From: Doryteuthis pealeii
Lineage: Eukaryota > Mollusca > Cephalopoda > Myopsida > Loliginidae
NCBI GenBank assembly: GCA_023376005.1
Contig: CM042181.1
Span: forward strand, 1,450,777 to 1,514,776
Direction: 5' to 3'
Length of the DNA stretch: 64,000 nucleotides
Position numbers and translations under genes: made by a program. The notes below the pieces were generated by a model. The model was not told where the DNA came from. It ran no database searches and saw nothing but the letters and a program-made list of their open reading frames with translations. Of this stretch, positions 43,738 to 54,837 are shown in pieces; position 1 is the first letter of the stretch, and every line of letters starts with the position of its first letter.

Positions 43738-44634
43738 AGATGACCACATTTATACATCTTCCTGTGTTGGTAATTATACCTGTCCTAAACAAAATGGTAT
43801 TACATTTTGACTTACTCGCGTTCGAAGGTGGAACATTGCTATTGAGAGAAACGGTGAGTATGTTGAGAAGTAGGAATGTGATCCACAGAGGACCAGCCTC
43901 ATTTTGATGTATGATACATTTTCCTGTGTTCGTATTTATACCTGTCTTAAACAAAATGGCATTACTTTTTATTCACATATGTGGAGAAGAAGGGATGTGA
44001 TCCACAGAGGACCAGTTTCATTTTCATGTATAATACATTTTTCTGTGTTGGTAATCATACCTGTGATAAACAAAATGGCATTACTTTTGGACTCACCTAT
44101 GTGGAGAAGTAGGAATGTGATCCACAGAGGACCAGCTTCATTTTGATGTATGATACATCTTCCTGTGTTCGTAATTATACCTGTCCTAAACAAAATGGTA
44201 TTACTTTTTGACTCATCTATGTGGAAAGTACGGATGTGATCCACAGAGGACCAGCTTCATTTTGATGTATGATACATCTTCCTGTGTTGGTAATTATACC
44301 TGTCCTAAACAAAATGGCATTACTTTTTGACTCACCCACGTTCGAAGGTTGAACAATGCTATTAAGAGAAACGGTTAGTATGTCGAGAAGTAGGAATGTG
44401 ATCCACAGAGGACCAGTTTCATTTTGATGGATGATACATTTTCCTGTGTTGGTAATTCTACATGTCCTAAACAAAATGGCATTACTTTTGGACTCAACAA
44501 TGTGGAGAAGTAGGGATGTGATCCATAGAGGACCAGCTTCATTTTGATGTATGATACATTTTCCTGTGTTGGTATTTATACCTGTCCTAAACAAAATGGC
44601 GTTATATTTTTTAACACCCTCGTAAACATAATAT
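43738..44634 (+). repeat. Tandem array of mariner 3' ends, about 6-7 units of 110-160 bp
   Basis: Each unit contains GATCCACAGAGGACCAG, GATGTATGATACAT, CCTGTGTTGG, CCTGTCCTAAACAAAATGGC and GACTCACC, the 3' untranslated end and terminal repeat of the mariner at 36189-36482. Two units also carry transposase C-terminal codons (TTCGAAGGT, ATTGAGAGAAACGGT). The last unit ends in the complete terminus ACCCTCGTA. Antisense frames across the array are repetitive artefacts. Confidence 0.8.
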
Positions 44635-44739
44635 ACGTGAAGTCGTATACCTCTGCAGAAGAAGCAGTCCCCGTTTTCTACGCTCCACTCCCCAACAAGA
44701 AAAGATTTACTTATGGACGTAAACCGAGTAGAGTTGTAT

Positions 44740-45371
44740 CATGCAGTTTGTTTGTTTTGTTTTGTTTTGTTTTGTTTTACGGCATATCAACCTCGGTGGG
44801 TCATTTAATGCCGACAAAGTTGTGAAATGAATTCATTTTTAATGCATAATACAATTTTGTTTATCAACTCATGTTTTTCTATTTAACCCATAGATGGGAC
44901 TCTAACAGGTACTACCACTCCGGGTCAGAGTGGACCAGGGAGCAATGGGGATGAAGGGGTGCTCCACATTCCCCAAACCTCCAGAACTGGAACCTCACCA
45001 TCAGATAGAGTTTAATGTCATTTCCAGGACATGTAGACCCTCAGCCACCGCCTTCTAGTACCATATGATAAAAAGGGGTTGGGCTTGCCATAAGGGCAAT
45101 AGGGTTGGGGCGAAAAATCATATAGGTGCTAGGGCTTGACATGACCAGCCGATTGATCGGAGGGGCCTCTCCGACCGCCCGTCTAGCCCAAGAAAAGCCT
45201 AAAGTGGAATATTGCAAGTCATGGACTGCTCATCCACCTGGGTTCTATCCTTAAGCATCACGTGTCGCCACCCACGGCCAACAGGTGGACCCATTGGGGG
45301 AGTCTTACCCCTCTGCAGAGGTGCAGTCGGTGCATTCTAACGCCCCAGCCGACAGGGTGGCATGCAGTTTG
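44740..45371 (-). mobile_element. R1 repeat with 11-bp target-site duplication
   Basis: CATGCAGTTTG flanks both sides (44740-44750 and 45361-45371). The R1 itself is 44751-45360, 610 bp, with a TTTG-rich tail at left. It is one of the best-preserved copies. Confidence 0.9.
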
Positions 45372-45488
45372 TGTAGCATGAGATATAAATGTCAAGTTTT
45401 CTTAGGTAATTTATAATTTTATATTTCGTTGAGTTTGTATTTTTTGTCGTGTTGGTAAAAAAGTTTAGTTTGAAATCTCGATGCTATA

Positions 45489-46038
45489 CCACCCAGTCCG
45501 TGGGGCGTTTAAATGCAACGACTGCACCTCTGCACAGGGGTAAGATTCCCCAAAATGGGGCCACCTGTTTGCCGTGGTTGGCGACCCGTGATGCTTAAGG
45601 ACGGAGTCTTGGTGGATGAACAGTCCACGACCTGCAACACTCCACTTAGAACTTTACTTAGGCTAGACGGGCGGTCGGAGAGGCCCCCTCCGATCAATCG
45701 GCTGGTCACGTCAAGCCCTAGCACCTATATGATTGTTCCAACCTTATTGCCCTTATGGCAAGCCCCAAACCTTTTTATCATATGCGTGCTAGAAGGTGGT
45801 AGCTGAGGTTCCAGTTTGTGAGGTTTGGGAAATGTGGAGCATCCATCACCTTTGCTCCCTGGTCCACTCTGACCCGGAATGGTAGTACCTGTTAGGGTGC
45901 CATCTTTGGGTTAAATAGAAAAATGTATTTATAAAAAACAGGTTTATCTATTAAGAATTAATTTATTTCAAAACTTTACTGGCATTAAATGACCCACTGA
46001 GGTTGATATGCCGTAAAACAAAACAAACAAACAAACAC
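45489..46038 (+). mobile_element. R1 repeat, near complete
   Basis: Head at left (CTGCACCTCTGCACAGGGG), tail GTTGATATGCCGTAAAAC and (CAAA)n at right. Opposite orientation to the preceding copy, 120 bp away, so the pair could form a hairpin. Confidence 0.85.
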
Positions 46039-46174
46039 ATTATACTGGTAAAAATACCAAGCCGTGGGGGAAATTTGGTCGGCAAGGTGTTAAGCCGTTC
46101 ACAGCGGCTCTCCTACCGTAAGCCGCTAGTTGTTAGTTCAGTATAATTAGGCAGAAGTGTTTATCCTCATATTA

Positions 46175-46685
46175 TATATCATCATCATGTCGCGCATGTA
46201 GCACGGATATCCATGACAATCTCTCTCCATCCGTCCCTAGCATTCATTGTCCCAGAGAGGTCCTGTGCGCAGCATCCAGTATCCTTGCAGGGTTGGTCAA
46301 TATAGGTCCTTTGTGGGCGGCCCACACTAGTACGTCCATGTGTTGGCATCCACAGGAAAACGTCGCTTATGAGCTCGTCCTTGCTCCCCACGCAGTATCC
46401 AGCATGTCTTGTCCGTCTCATTCAGATGGTTTGTGAGATGGCAGGTGACCATACAGCTGCTTCGTTGTGCGTTACTGTTTCCACGACCTCTCACGCAGCT
46501 CCCATCTAGCTTATTTTCAAGGCGATTCGTTAGGGTACATCTGTTGTAGCTATACAACAGTACTGATATAACCACACTAATTTCCATATGCCTAATAATC
46601 TGTGGCCAACCATGACTTTCCTCTTCGTATAGTAACATCGATTTCTGATGAGAAGATATTACTACCTAGGTATGTGAATTGTTCT
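46175..46685 (-). mobile_element. 3' fragment of the RTE-like retrotransposon
   Basis: The minus strand encodes the RTE C-terminal region (RRTRHAGYCVGSKDELISDV, then GRPQRTYIDQPCKDTGC) and ends in the ATGATG tail at about 46181-46188. An internal deletion of about 60 codons and frameshifts are present. The 5' break is at a (TA)n run. Confidence 0.85.
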
Positions 46686-46690
46686 ACTAG

Positions 46691-46692
<2 letters not shown>

Positions 46693-46742
<50 letters not shown>

Positions 46743-46760
46743 GGGGGGGGAGTAAAATAT
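46693..46760. repeat. (TA)n microsatellite with G run
   Basis: (TA)n at 46694-46738, then GTGTGGGGGGGGGAG. Confidence 0.95.
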
Positions 46761-46859
46761 GGAAATAACTCCGAGAATATGTAGAAATTAGAAACTTCAA
46801 TATTAAGAAGAAATTCACCAAAAATAAATAAATCATCTGGCTGTTTTTTTTCTATTAAT

Positions 46860-47460
46860 TTTACTATAAAAATGCATTGGAAAAGATTTTTACTATGCAT
46901 TGGATATGATTTTTCTATGAAAATGAATTGGAAATGATTTTTACTATAAAAATGCATTGGATATGATTTTTACTATAAAAATGCATTGGATATGATTTTT
47001 ACTATGAAAAGAATTGGAAATGATTTTTACTATAAAAATGCATTGGATATGATTTTTACTATAAAATGCATTGGATATGATTTTTACTTTAAAAATGCAT
47101 TGGATATGATTTTTACTATAAAAATGCATTGGATATGATTTTTACTATAAAATGCATTGGATATGATTTTTATGCATTAGAAATGATTTTTTACAATAAA
47201 AATGCATTAGAAATGATTTTTACTATGAAAATGCATTGGAAATTATTTTTTACTATAAAAATGTATTGGAAATGATTTTTACTATGAAAATGCATCGGAA
47301 ATGATTTGGAAATGATTTTAACTATAAAAATGCATCGGAAATGATTTTTACTATAAATGCATTGGAAAGATTTTTACATTGGAAATGATTTTTACTATAA
47401 AAATGCATTGGAAAAGATTTTTACTATAAAGATACATTGGAAATTTTTTGTACTATAAAA
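46860..47460. repeat. Minisatellite M1, unit about 30 bp, about 19 units
   Basis: Unit AAAATGCATTGGATATGATT plus TTTACTAT, with ATAT and AAAT variants forming blocks. A second array (58063-58575) and a shorter one (55350-55645) have the same unit. It lies below the 3' flank of copy C, as 58063-58575 does for copy D. Confidence 0.9.
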
Positions 47461-47724
47461 ATTTATCTTGATTCAATTGCACAATACTTGTCCTTCTTAT
47501 ATTTAAAGCATAAGAAAATAACTATAGGTAGCTTACAAATTAAAGATTCTACAAAAAGTTTTACGATCGGGCTTGTTTTTTTTTCTTTTAAGAATGGCAT
47601 TTAATAATCTATTTTATTTAGAACAAATGATAGTTTTTATAAATGTGTATTATGTTTGGAAAACAGATATAGCGACTTAAATAAAAACTATATCACAGTA
47701 TTAACAATCATGTTGACTCGAACC
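47461..47724 (-). other. 3' flank shared by copies C and D
   Basis: About 260 bp align with 58576-58860 (words ACAATACTTGTCCTTCTTAT, ACAAATTAAAGATTCTAC, AAAAAGTTTTACGATC). This marks the duplication unit as reaching beyond the gene. Confidence 0.75.
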
Positions 47725-49520
47725 TGTATCAAAGATGTTGTGAGATCCGAAAAAAAGAACACAGGGAAGCTAGTAAGGACACTCAAATCTCTTAGTGGAA
47801 ATTGATTATGTCTTCTGTTATCTCCCTTAAACCATTTATATTCAAACCTTTATCAAAGATGTTGTGAGATCCGAAAAAAAAACATGGGATAACTAGTAAA
47901 GACACTCAGATCTATAAGTGGAAATGAATTCTCTTTTATTATCTACGTTAAACCATTTATATTCAAATCTGTATCAAAGATGTAAGTAAAATAAGTAAAG
48001 TCGTCGGAGCGGTCTAATGTCGGTATCAGTCAGACAGCGAGGGAGTCTATCGCCTTTTCAGTAGCGCTAGACCAAGGAGATTATTTTGGCGTCTGAGGTG
48101 GTGCGCTACACTTACTATCAGCTCCTCACTTTGCCGCACAGATTCATGTGCTACTAATAAGCTGAGTTGGCGAGGGCCGATATCGAACCAGGAACCTTGA
48201 GATTGCTAGCCGAACGCTCTACCCACCGAGCTAAAAAAAGATCCGAAAAACACGGAATTACTAGTAAAGATATTCAAATCTATAAGCGGAAATGAATTAT
48301 ATCTTCTTCACGTTAAACCATTTATATGCAAACCTGTATAAAAGATGTTGTGAGATCGGAAAAAAAAACACGGGATAACTAGTAAAGTTACTCAAATCTA
48401 TAAGTGGAAATGAATTATGTCTTCTATTATATCCATAAACCATTTATATGCAAACCTGTATCAAAGATGTGAGATCCGAAAAAAAACACGGAAAAACTCG
48501 TAAAGACACTCAGATCTATAAGTGGAAATGAATTATGTCTTCTATTATATCCCATGAACCATTTATATGCAAACCTGTATCAAAGATGTTGTGAGATCCG
48601 AAAAAAAAAAAACACGGAAAAACTCGTAAAGACACTCAGATCTATAAGTGGAAATGAATTATGTCTTCTATTATATCCCATAAACCATTTATATGCAAAC
48701 CTGTATCAAAGATGTTGTGAGATCCGAAAAAAAAAACACGGAAAAACTCGTAAAGACACTCAGATCTATAAGTGGAAATTAATTATGTCTTCTATTATAT
48801 CCCATAACCATTTATATGCAAACCTGTATCAAAGATGTTGTGAGATCCGAAAAAAAACACGGAAAAACTCGTAAAGACACTCAGATCTATAAGTGGAAAT
48901 TAATTATGTCTTCTATTATATCCATAAACCATTTATATGCAAACCTGTATCAAAGATGTTGTGAGATCCGAAAAAAACACGGGATAACTAGTAAAGACAC
49001 TCAAATCTATAAGTGGAAATGAATTATGTCTTCTATTATATCCCATAAACCATTTATATGCAAACCTGTATCAAAGATGTTGTGAGATCCGAAAAAAAAC
49101 ACACGGGATAACTAGTAAAGTTACTCAAATCTATAAGTGGAAATGAATTATGTCTTCTATTATATCCCATAAACCATTTATATGCAAACCTGTATCAAAG
49201 ATGTTGTGAGATCGGAAAAAAAAACACGGAAAACTCGTAAAGACACTCAAATCTATAAGTGGAAATGAATTATGTCTTCTATTATATCCAATGAACCATT
49301 TATATGCAAACCTGTATCAAAGATGTTGTGAGATCCGAAAAAAACACGGAAAAACCCGTAAAGACACTCAGATCTATAAGTGGAAATGAATTATGTCTTC
49401 TATTATATCCCATAAACCATTTATATGCAAACCTGTATCAAAGATGTTGTGAGATCCGAAAAAAAAACACGGAAAAACTCGTAAATACACTCAAATCTAT
49501 AAGTGGAAATTAATTATGTC
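47725..49520. repeat. Satellite M2, unit about 115-120 bp, about 13 units
   Basis: Units carry AACCATTTATATGCAAACCT, CAAAGATGTTGTGAGATCCG, a poly-A of 6-12, CACGG, ACTCAGATCTATAAGTGG and ATTATGTCTTCTATTATAT. A SINE (47984-48233) interrupts the third unit. The last unit overlaps the coding end of copy C, and a single decayed unit lies at 58845-58930 below copy D. This suggests the array grew from the 3' end of the gene. Confidence 0.92.
47984..48233 (-). mobile_element. tRNA-derived SINE (S4) inside the satellite
   Basis: Same family as 18915-19158, with tRNA-like head (GAGCGTTCGGCTAGCAATC on the minus strand) and body. It splits an M2 unit between CAAAGATGT and ATCCGAAAAA, so it is younger than that unit. 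Confidence 0.8.
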
Positions 49521-51334
49521 TTCTATTATCTCAGGAATAAGTCCCTCATACTCCATTTCATAGTCCAAAATTACTTCTACAGCTAAGCACTCTAAGCTCC
49601 TGGGTGCTCTTGGGATATACACACAGCAACCGCAGGATGTATTGTCCATGGCTGTAAAACCTTCATTGTTTCTACAATCTGGGTGGCCTCCATACTTCAC
49701 AAGAAGGTCTAACACATTATGGAGATTATGTTTAGGCACATGTTTAACGGCATACATGAATGGGGTCCGTCGGAAATAATCCCGGCAGTTAGCATCGGCT
49801 CCGGATTCAAGAAGGACACCAATGAGCTCAACCGTGCTCCAGGGCGGTGTCTTCATCAACTTAATCGCACGGTGTAAGAGGGACTGATGAATTTTGACTC
49901 GGAGATCGTTTCGGATTATTTTCGTTACAACTTCTTTAAATTCGGTGACGTGCTGCTGGGAAATAATCCAAGTCTTGGTTGTCGACGTCATATACAGGAA
50001 GGTGTCGACTAATTCGATATAACGGCTATCAATAACAAAAGGAAACTCATATACATTGTTTTTGACAAGTGTCCACATCTTCTCAACTGCATGAGCTACC
50101 ATTTTGAAAAGAACAAATCCTCCGTATTCAAAGAAATTCAAAGGATAGCTAAATTGGGAGATATCAAAGAAAAGACACCTTAAGAATGGTAGATTGACTG
50201 CCAGGAATAATACCGATGTTTCCTGACAGTGTTGTTCTATAAAATCTATCAAATGCCTACTCCACTTCGTGTCGTCCCTCGTTTTGGCAATCAATGCTGT
50301 TTGCAGCAGAAAGTGCAGATACAGTCTGTTATTTCTTCCCAGGATCCTTTCAACAGCCAGTATACTCTGGTAAGCAAGATCTAAAAGGTTCCCTTGTAGA
50401 TTTTCCAATTCCATCTCTGTGGAAGATTCTTCGGAATGATCCGGAACCTCCCGAGTCGGAATCTGACAGTTCTTGGGTAAATTATGTACACCTCTCGTGA
50501 ATAAAAGGAGCTTCCAACGGTTTGCAGTTAAATTTTTTGCGCATATATAACAGGCATTTAAAATTTCTAACGCCTCTAGCCTTTCAAATGTAGTATAGAT
50601 GGGGGTCTGGCACAAAAGCCTCGCCGTTTGCAGGTTCTTATTCATAGAAGCCCACATTAAAGGGTTTATGCCCTCGTCGCTTCGGATCCTAATATTAGCA
50701 CCGGCATTAATCAAGTGGGTTATGCTTTCTTTCTGGTTAATAGCCACTGCACGATGCAGGGCCGTATAGCCCTCATGATCTTGGTGGAGAACATACGCGC
50801 CCCGCTTCAACAGAAAACTACACATTTCACTATTCGAAACTGACTCCATTAGAGGGGTCCTTCCCTGAATGTCCGGTCGGTTAATATAGGCTCCCATCGT
50901 TACTATAATTTTCACGGCGGTTAGTTTCCCAAGTATTGTAGCAATCATTAGCGGCGAGTAGACACCGTTGATTTCGTCGTTGATATCGGGGAGGTACCGC
51001 AGGATCAGCATAATCATCTTTGGATTATTGCCGTCTATAGCGGCTACAAGTGGGTGCCGGCAGTTTTTCCAGTGTTCGGACATTTCATGAGGTCCCTGAG
51101 GAATAGAAAGTTCCAAGAGGTAGTTGGAGATTTCGAAGTTGTCATCATGAACTGCTACATAGAGAGGTATAAACCCATGGATCGAAGTATTTAAAACCTT
51201 GATGCGTTGTTCGGGCTGAAGGGTTTCGAAGATTCGCTTGATCTTGTCCAAGGAGTTATGCTTGATTAATCGGAATATTTCTCTGACGATGCCTACCCGG
51301 GTTTTTCTGTACAGAGTTGTGTCCCCTTGAGGTG
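49497..51334 (-). CDS. FEM1-like ankyrin-repeat protein, copy C (long exon)
   Basis: With the 10-nt exon at 54838-54847 it encodes 615 residues, close to the size of known FEM1 proteins. Exon 2 starts at 51334 after CTTTCCTTGCAG. Ankyrin repeats run from about residue 55 to 245 (IPLYVAVH, HPLVAAI, SPLMIAT, GRTPLMES, GYTALHRAV, GINPLMWAS). RLEALEILNA (about 255-264) and ILAVERILGRNNR (about 328-340) match the FEM1 middle region. The C-terminal ankyrin set (SLLHRAIKLM, LLESGADANCRD, LLVKYGGHPDCRNNEGFTAM, about 488-568) is the fullest of the four copies. The last 11 residues are encoded by the edge of the M2 satellite. No breaks. A CUL2-ligase substrate-receptor role is inferred from the family only. 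Confidence 0.85.
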
Positions 51335-51396
51335 CTGCAAGGAAAGAATGGTATTGTTTAAGTCTTGGAGAGAAGGAATTGTTTGTACAAATTATT

Positions 51397-51505
51397 TGGT
51401 TTGATTTGTTTTTTTTTACGGCATATCAATCTCAGTGGGTTATTTAATGCCGATAAAGTTTTGAAATAAATTCATTCTTAACGGATAAGCAGTTTTGTTA
51501 ATAAT
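51397..51505 (-). mobile_element. R1 tail fragment in copy C intron
   Basis: It covers the last about 110 bp of R1 in minus orientation. Confidence 0.75.
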
Positions 51506-51828
51506 ACTGTATAGTACTTTCTTAGTACTTTATATACTTTATTTAGTTCTTTATGGTGAGTATTTATACAGTTATATAATATAATGATATGATAAATGAA
51601 GACTATTTAAAAAAGACTATTAATTGAGGGCATAACCACGGATGTCCTCATAAGAAGAATAAAAAACGAACTCTCCCGCCAATTTGGTCTAGGTGAGAAG
51701 GAAATTGTGGTTTAAAAAGAAAATCTTTTTTTTGGGGGGGGGGGCTTTCTTTTTTTTTAACCCTTTTGACAAAGTCATTCCTCAAATACGTGGTAATGCC
51801 AAACTCCAGACTGAAATATCCAAGTGTG
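51506..51828. other. Unclassified intron sequence
   Basis: 51720-51760 has G and T homopolymers. 51765-51825 is shared with 30775-30835. Nothing else was recognised. Confidence 0.5.
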
Positions 51829-52456
51829 TTTGGTTTGGTTTGGTTTGGTTTGTTTTACGGCATATCAACCGCAGTGGGTTATTTAATGCCGTTAAAATTT
51901 TGAAATAAATTCATTCTTAATGGATAATACAATTTTGTTTTATAAACATGTTTTACTATTTAACCCATAGATTGAACCCTAACAGGTACTACCACTCAGC
52001 GTCAGAGTGGACTAGGGAGCAATGGTGTTCAAGGGGAACTACACATTCCCCAGAACTGCAACCTCACGATCAGATAGAGTTTTCCTTAAACAATAGTGCA
52101 AGTAAGATTTGTTTTGTTTTACGGCATATCAACCTCAATGGGTCATTTAATGCCGATAAAGGTTTGAAATAAATTAATTCTTAATGGATAATACAATTTT
52201 TTTATAAACATGTTTTACTATTTAACCCATATATGGGACCCTAACAGGTACTACCACTCCAGCTCAGAGTGGACCAGGGAGCAATGGTGTTCAAGGGGAG
52301 CTCCACATTCCCCAGAACTGGAACGTCACCATCAGATAGAGTTTAACATCATTCACAGGATATTGAGACACTCATGCACCGCCTTCTAGCACCCATATGA
52401 TAAAAAGGCTTGGGGATTGCCATAAGTGCAATAGGGTCGGGGAAATCATACAGGAC
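51829..52456 (-). mobile_element. Two consecutive truncated R1 copies
   Basis: R1 at 51829-52090 (tail to the mid body) and again at 52107-52456, same orientation. Both share diagnostic changes (GTTCAAGGGGA), so the second arose by local duplication rather than independent insertion. Confidence 0.8.
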
Positions 52457-52930
52457 AAATTATTTGTATTTGTGTACATAACAGGGCAGAGAGTCAGCAA
52501 TGTAACCTGGCATATAAATTAGAAGGAAAATACAAATTGCATATCAGATGAGAATGGAAAGTTTAAGGATGGTTCAACATGAAGTCACAATGCATTGTTT
52601 CTATTGGGCGAGCCGTGAGACGCGGTGAAGTGGGAGAGTGTGGGGTGAGAGGTGAGAGTTTGGAGTGAACCTGGCACGATGCATTGAGAGAGCTAGACGT
52701 GCTCTCGGCAATTGTGACTTGGGGGGGGGAAATAAAAATCTCATGAGAAGTGTTATAAGTAAAAACTATAAATGGTACAAGGCAAGATCTCCCCCGGGAC
52801 CCCAAGTTGCTTTCCAGACTCCAAACATCCAGGAACTGCTAGTCAACTGAGCATCGGCCTAGTAACCGAGCTTCGAGCCGGTCCAGAGACATGATTATTT
52901 ATTTTACTATCAACACGCCATCCCTCCATT
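52457..52930. other. Unclassified GC-richer segment
   Basis: A stretch of higher GC with GTGAGA-rich repeats near 52625-52665. It was not recognised. Short open frames on both strands show no known domain. Confidence 0.35.
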
Positions 52931-53410
52931 CAGAAATGACAGCCATACCACAACACTAAATAAGAATACTTGAAACGATCCGTTTTAGATAAGAACACAC
53001 GACACTATTCATATGAAAAGTATTTGTATTAGATAGGAATACTTGAAATAATCAATTTTAGATGAAAATACTCGAAACCATTTCTCTGAATTTTTGATAT
53101 GGCGCTTGATAATTAGTTTCTTTGGATTAAACAGACTATTGTCCTCATTTTTATTGTTATCTGTACAAAGAGTCCGAGATCGAGAAGGATCCCCAAGTCC
53201 AAAAAGAAATATCTGAAGAAGGCCGGAGGTCACATCGGCCGAAACGTTGTACAGATAACCATGAAGATAAGATGAGGACAATACTCAGTTTAATGCAAAT
53301 AATACTCGAAACCATCAGTTTTAAATAAGAATATGCGAAAATATTTATAAGCAAATTATTTGTATTAGATAAGAATACCTGAAATTATTTGTATTAGATA
53401 AAAATATTCT
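52931..53410 (+). mobile_element. S2 element (53085-53300) among 46-bp satellite units
   Basis: S2 at 53085-53300 has inverted ends (GACTATTGTCCTCATT at 53127 and GATGAGGACAATACTC at 53270) around a full motif: CTGAAGA 53213-53219, GGCC 53221-53224, GGCC 53237-53240, GAAACGTT 53241-53248. Both sides carry isolated units of the satellite found in copy D's intron (TTTGTATTAGATAGGAATAC). Confidence 0.75.
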
Positions 53411-53590
53411 GAAAAAAAAATAACGTTCCATTCCGTGTTCATTTTTATCTTGGCAAATATAGCTTCAAATTCGGCACTTTTATGACACACCCAGGATTCT
53501 GAAAAAACTTAACGTTCCATTTATTGTTCATTTCTATCGTCGTAAATACAGCTTCAGTCGTTACTTTTATGGCACACACACACACATTAT
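53411..53590. repeat. Two tandem 95-bp units ending in (CA)n
   Basis: AACGTTCCATT, GTTCATTTTTATC-like, AAATA.AGCTTCA and CTTTTATGRCACAC words occur twice. (CA)n, (TA)n and (GATA)n follow to about 53622. Confidence 0.75.
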
Positions 53591-53799
53591 ATATATATAG
53601 ATAGATAGATAGATAGATAGGAAAAGCGTTATAGGCATTTTAATATGCGAGTACAGCATTGAAAATTAATTTTATTTAAGGATAGTTTTGTATTGTTTGA
53701 TGTATAAAGCTTCTCGTAGTTGGAGTCTTTGTTTATTTTTTTCTTTGTGCAAATGCCTATAATACTTTTCCTATCAATTCTCCTACTTCCAGCCTCCAC

Positions 53800-53803
53800 A
53801 TCC

Positions 53804-53849
<46 letters not shown>

Positions 53850-53850
53850 A
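53800..53850. repeat. (TA)n microsatellite
   Basis: TA repeats at about 53806-53846. Confidence 0.95.
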
Positions 53851-54137
53851 AATGGATTTATATTCACACTGTTCTTCTACAAGGCTGGATACAAGGTTGG
53901 CATTAAATAACCCTAGAAACTTGATCTACCATTAAACAAAGAAACCAAACCGAAATTTAGATATTTAATTTTTTTTTTATTTACTTACATAAATTATTTT
54001 CGTTTATTTATTTTGGTTACAGAGTTTAAATGCTGTAGAATTTAATGATAAATAATCTCTATTTTCATTATATAATATTCCTCTAGAAAGAAAAATTCAT
54101 ATATTTGGTTCGGACAAAAATATTTTTTTTACTGACC
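53851..54137 (+). other. R1-like tail scrap and unclassified sequence
   Basis: 53902-53955 has TTGATCTACCATTAAACAAA and AACCAAACC, a variant of the R1 tail also seen at 63455-63485. The rest is AT-rich and unclassified. Confidence 0.45.
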
Positions 54138-54350
54138 ATATGACCTTTAGGCACCCTTTAAAGATTTCGATTCGTGGGGACATTTTTTCCATTTACACCG
54201 TCATAATCCGGTTAATTGTTTACAGACGATTTTTAGAGTTTTTTTTAATTATAAACCTAACCCTAAAAACAACCGAATTTTTACGGTGTAAATGAGAAAA
54301 TTGTCCCCACGAGTCGAGATCGCGGAAGGGGTGCCTTAAGGTCATATGGT
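54138..54350. mobile_element. Foldback MITE (FB1), complete
   Basis: The ends are GACCATATGACC and GGTCATATGGTC, with inverted arms of about 80 bp (GATTCGTGGGGACA, TTTACACCGT). The core has CCTAACCCTAA. Same family as 25985-26253. Confidence 0.82.
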
Positions 54351-54439
54351 CCTTTATTTTCTACTTGTTCAGCATTTATTTATAGCCGATATGTTTTTGT
54401 TTTAATATCAAAATAAATATTTTTTTCTTAGATATAGTT

Positions 54440-54690
54440 ATTTACTAAGCTTAGCTTAGATATGGCACAAGGCCCGAAGTATGGGGCGCCAGCGGGAATC
54501 GAACTCACTAAGAATTGTTGCAAATCTAGCTTGCTAACCATTACACCACTTGAGGTGCCCTTTGATTTACTAAGCTAAGCTTAGATATGGCACAAGGCCA
54601 GAAGTATGGGGCACCCAACGGGAATCGAACTCATTAACAGTGGTCTGCGAATCTAGCTCGCTAACCATTATACCACGTGAGGCCCCAATT
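54440..54690 (-). repeat. Two tRNA-like T3 elements in tandem
   Basis: At about 54470-54560 and 54595-54690. On the minus strand GGCACCT/GGGTGCC could form a 7-bp acceptor-like stem around TGGTGTAATGGTTAGCAAG and GAGTTCGATTCCCG. The spacer TTACTAAGCTAAGCTTAGAT is shared with 42580-42610. Confidence 0.65.
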
Positions 54691-54837
54691 TTTCTTAGAT
54701 ATAGATCATCTAGAGAGACGATTATAACCTTTATAGAAATCAAATTATCGGGGCAAGATATATATATATATATATATATATGTAGTCTTAAAATCCAAAC
54801 TTAGATGAAAGGAAAAAGAAGTTCAAAAGTAACTTAC

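Noticed and set aside
43736..44594. Minus-strand frames of 70-125 codons with repeated GRCIIHQNEAGPLWIT
   Set aside because: Antisense translation of the mariner-derived tandem array; the repeated peptides only mirror the DNA repeat.
48554..49513. Plus-strand repeated frames with NHLYANLYQRCCEIRKK
   Set aside because: Translation of the M2 satellite; broken at each poly-A length change.
47725..49520. CRISPR-like array
   Set aside because: Units are about 115 bp with no unique spacers, in a eukaryotic context; it is a satellite.
54470..54690. Pair of tRNA genes
   Set aside because: An acceptor-like stem can form, but no convincing anticodon arm; five related copies sit in shared repeat flanks, so they are tRNA-derived repeats.
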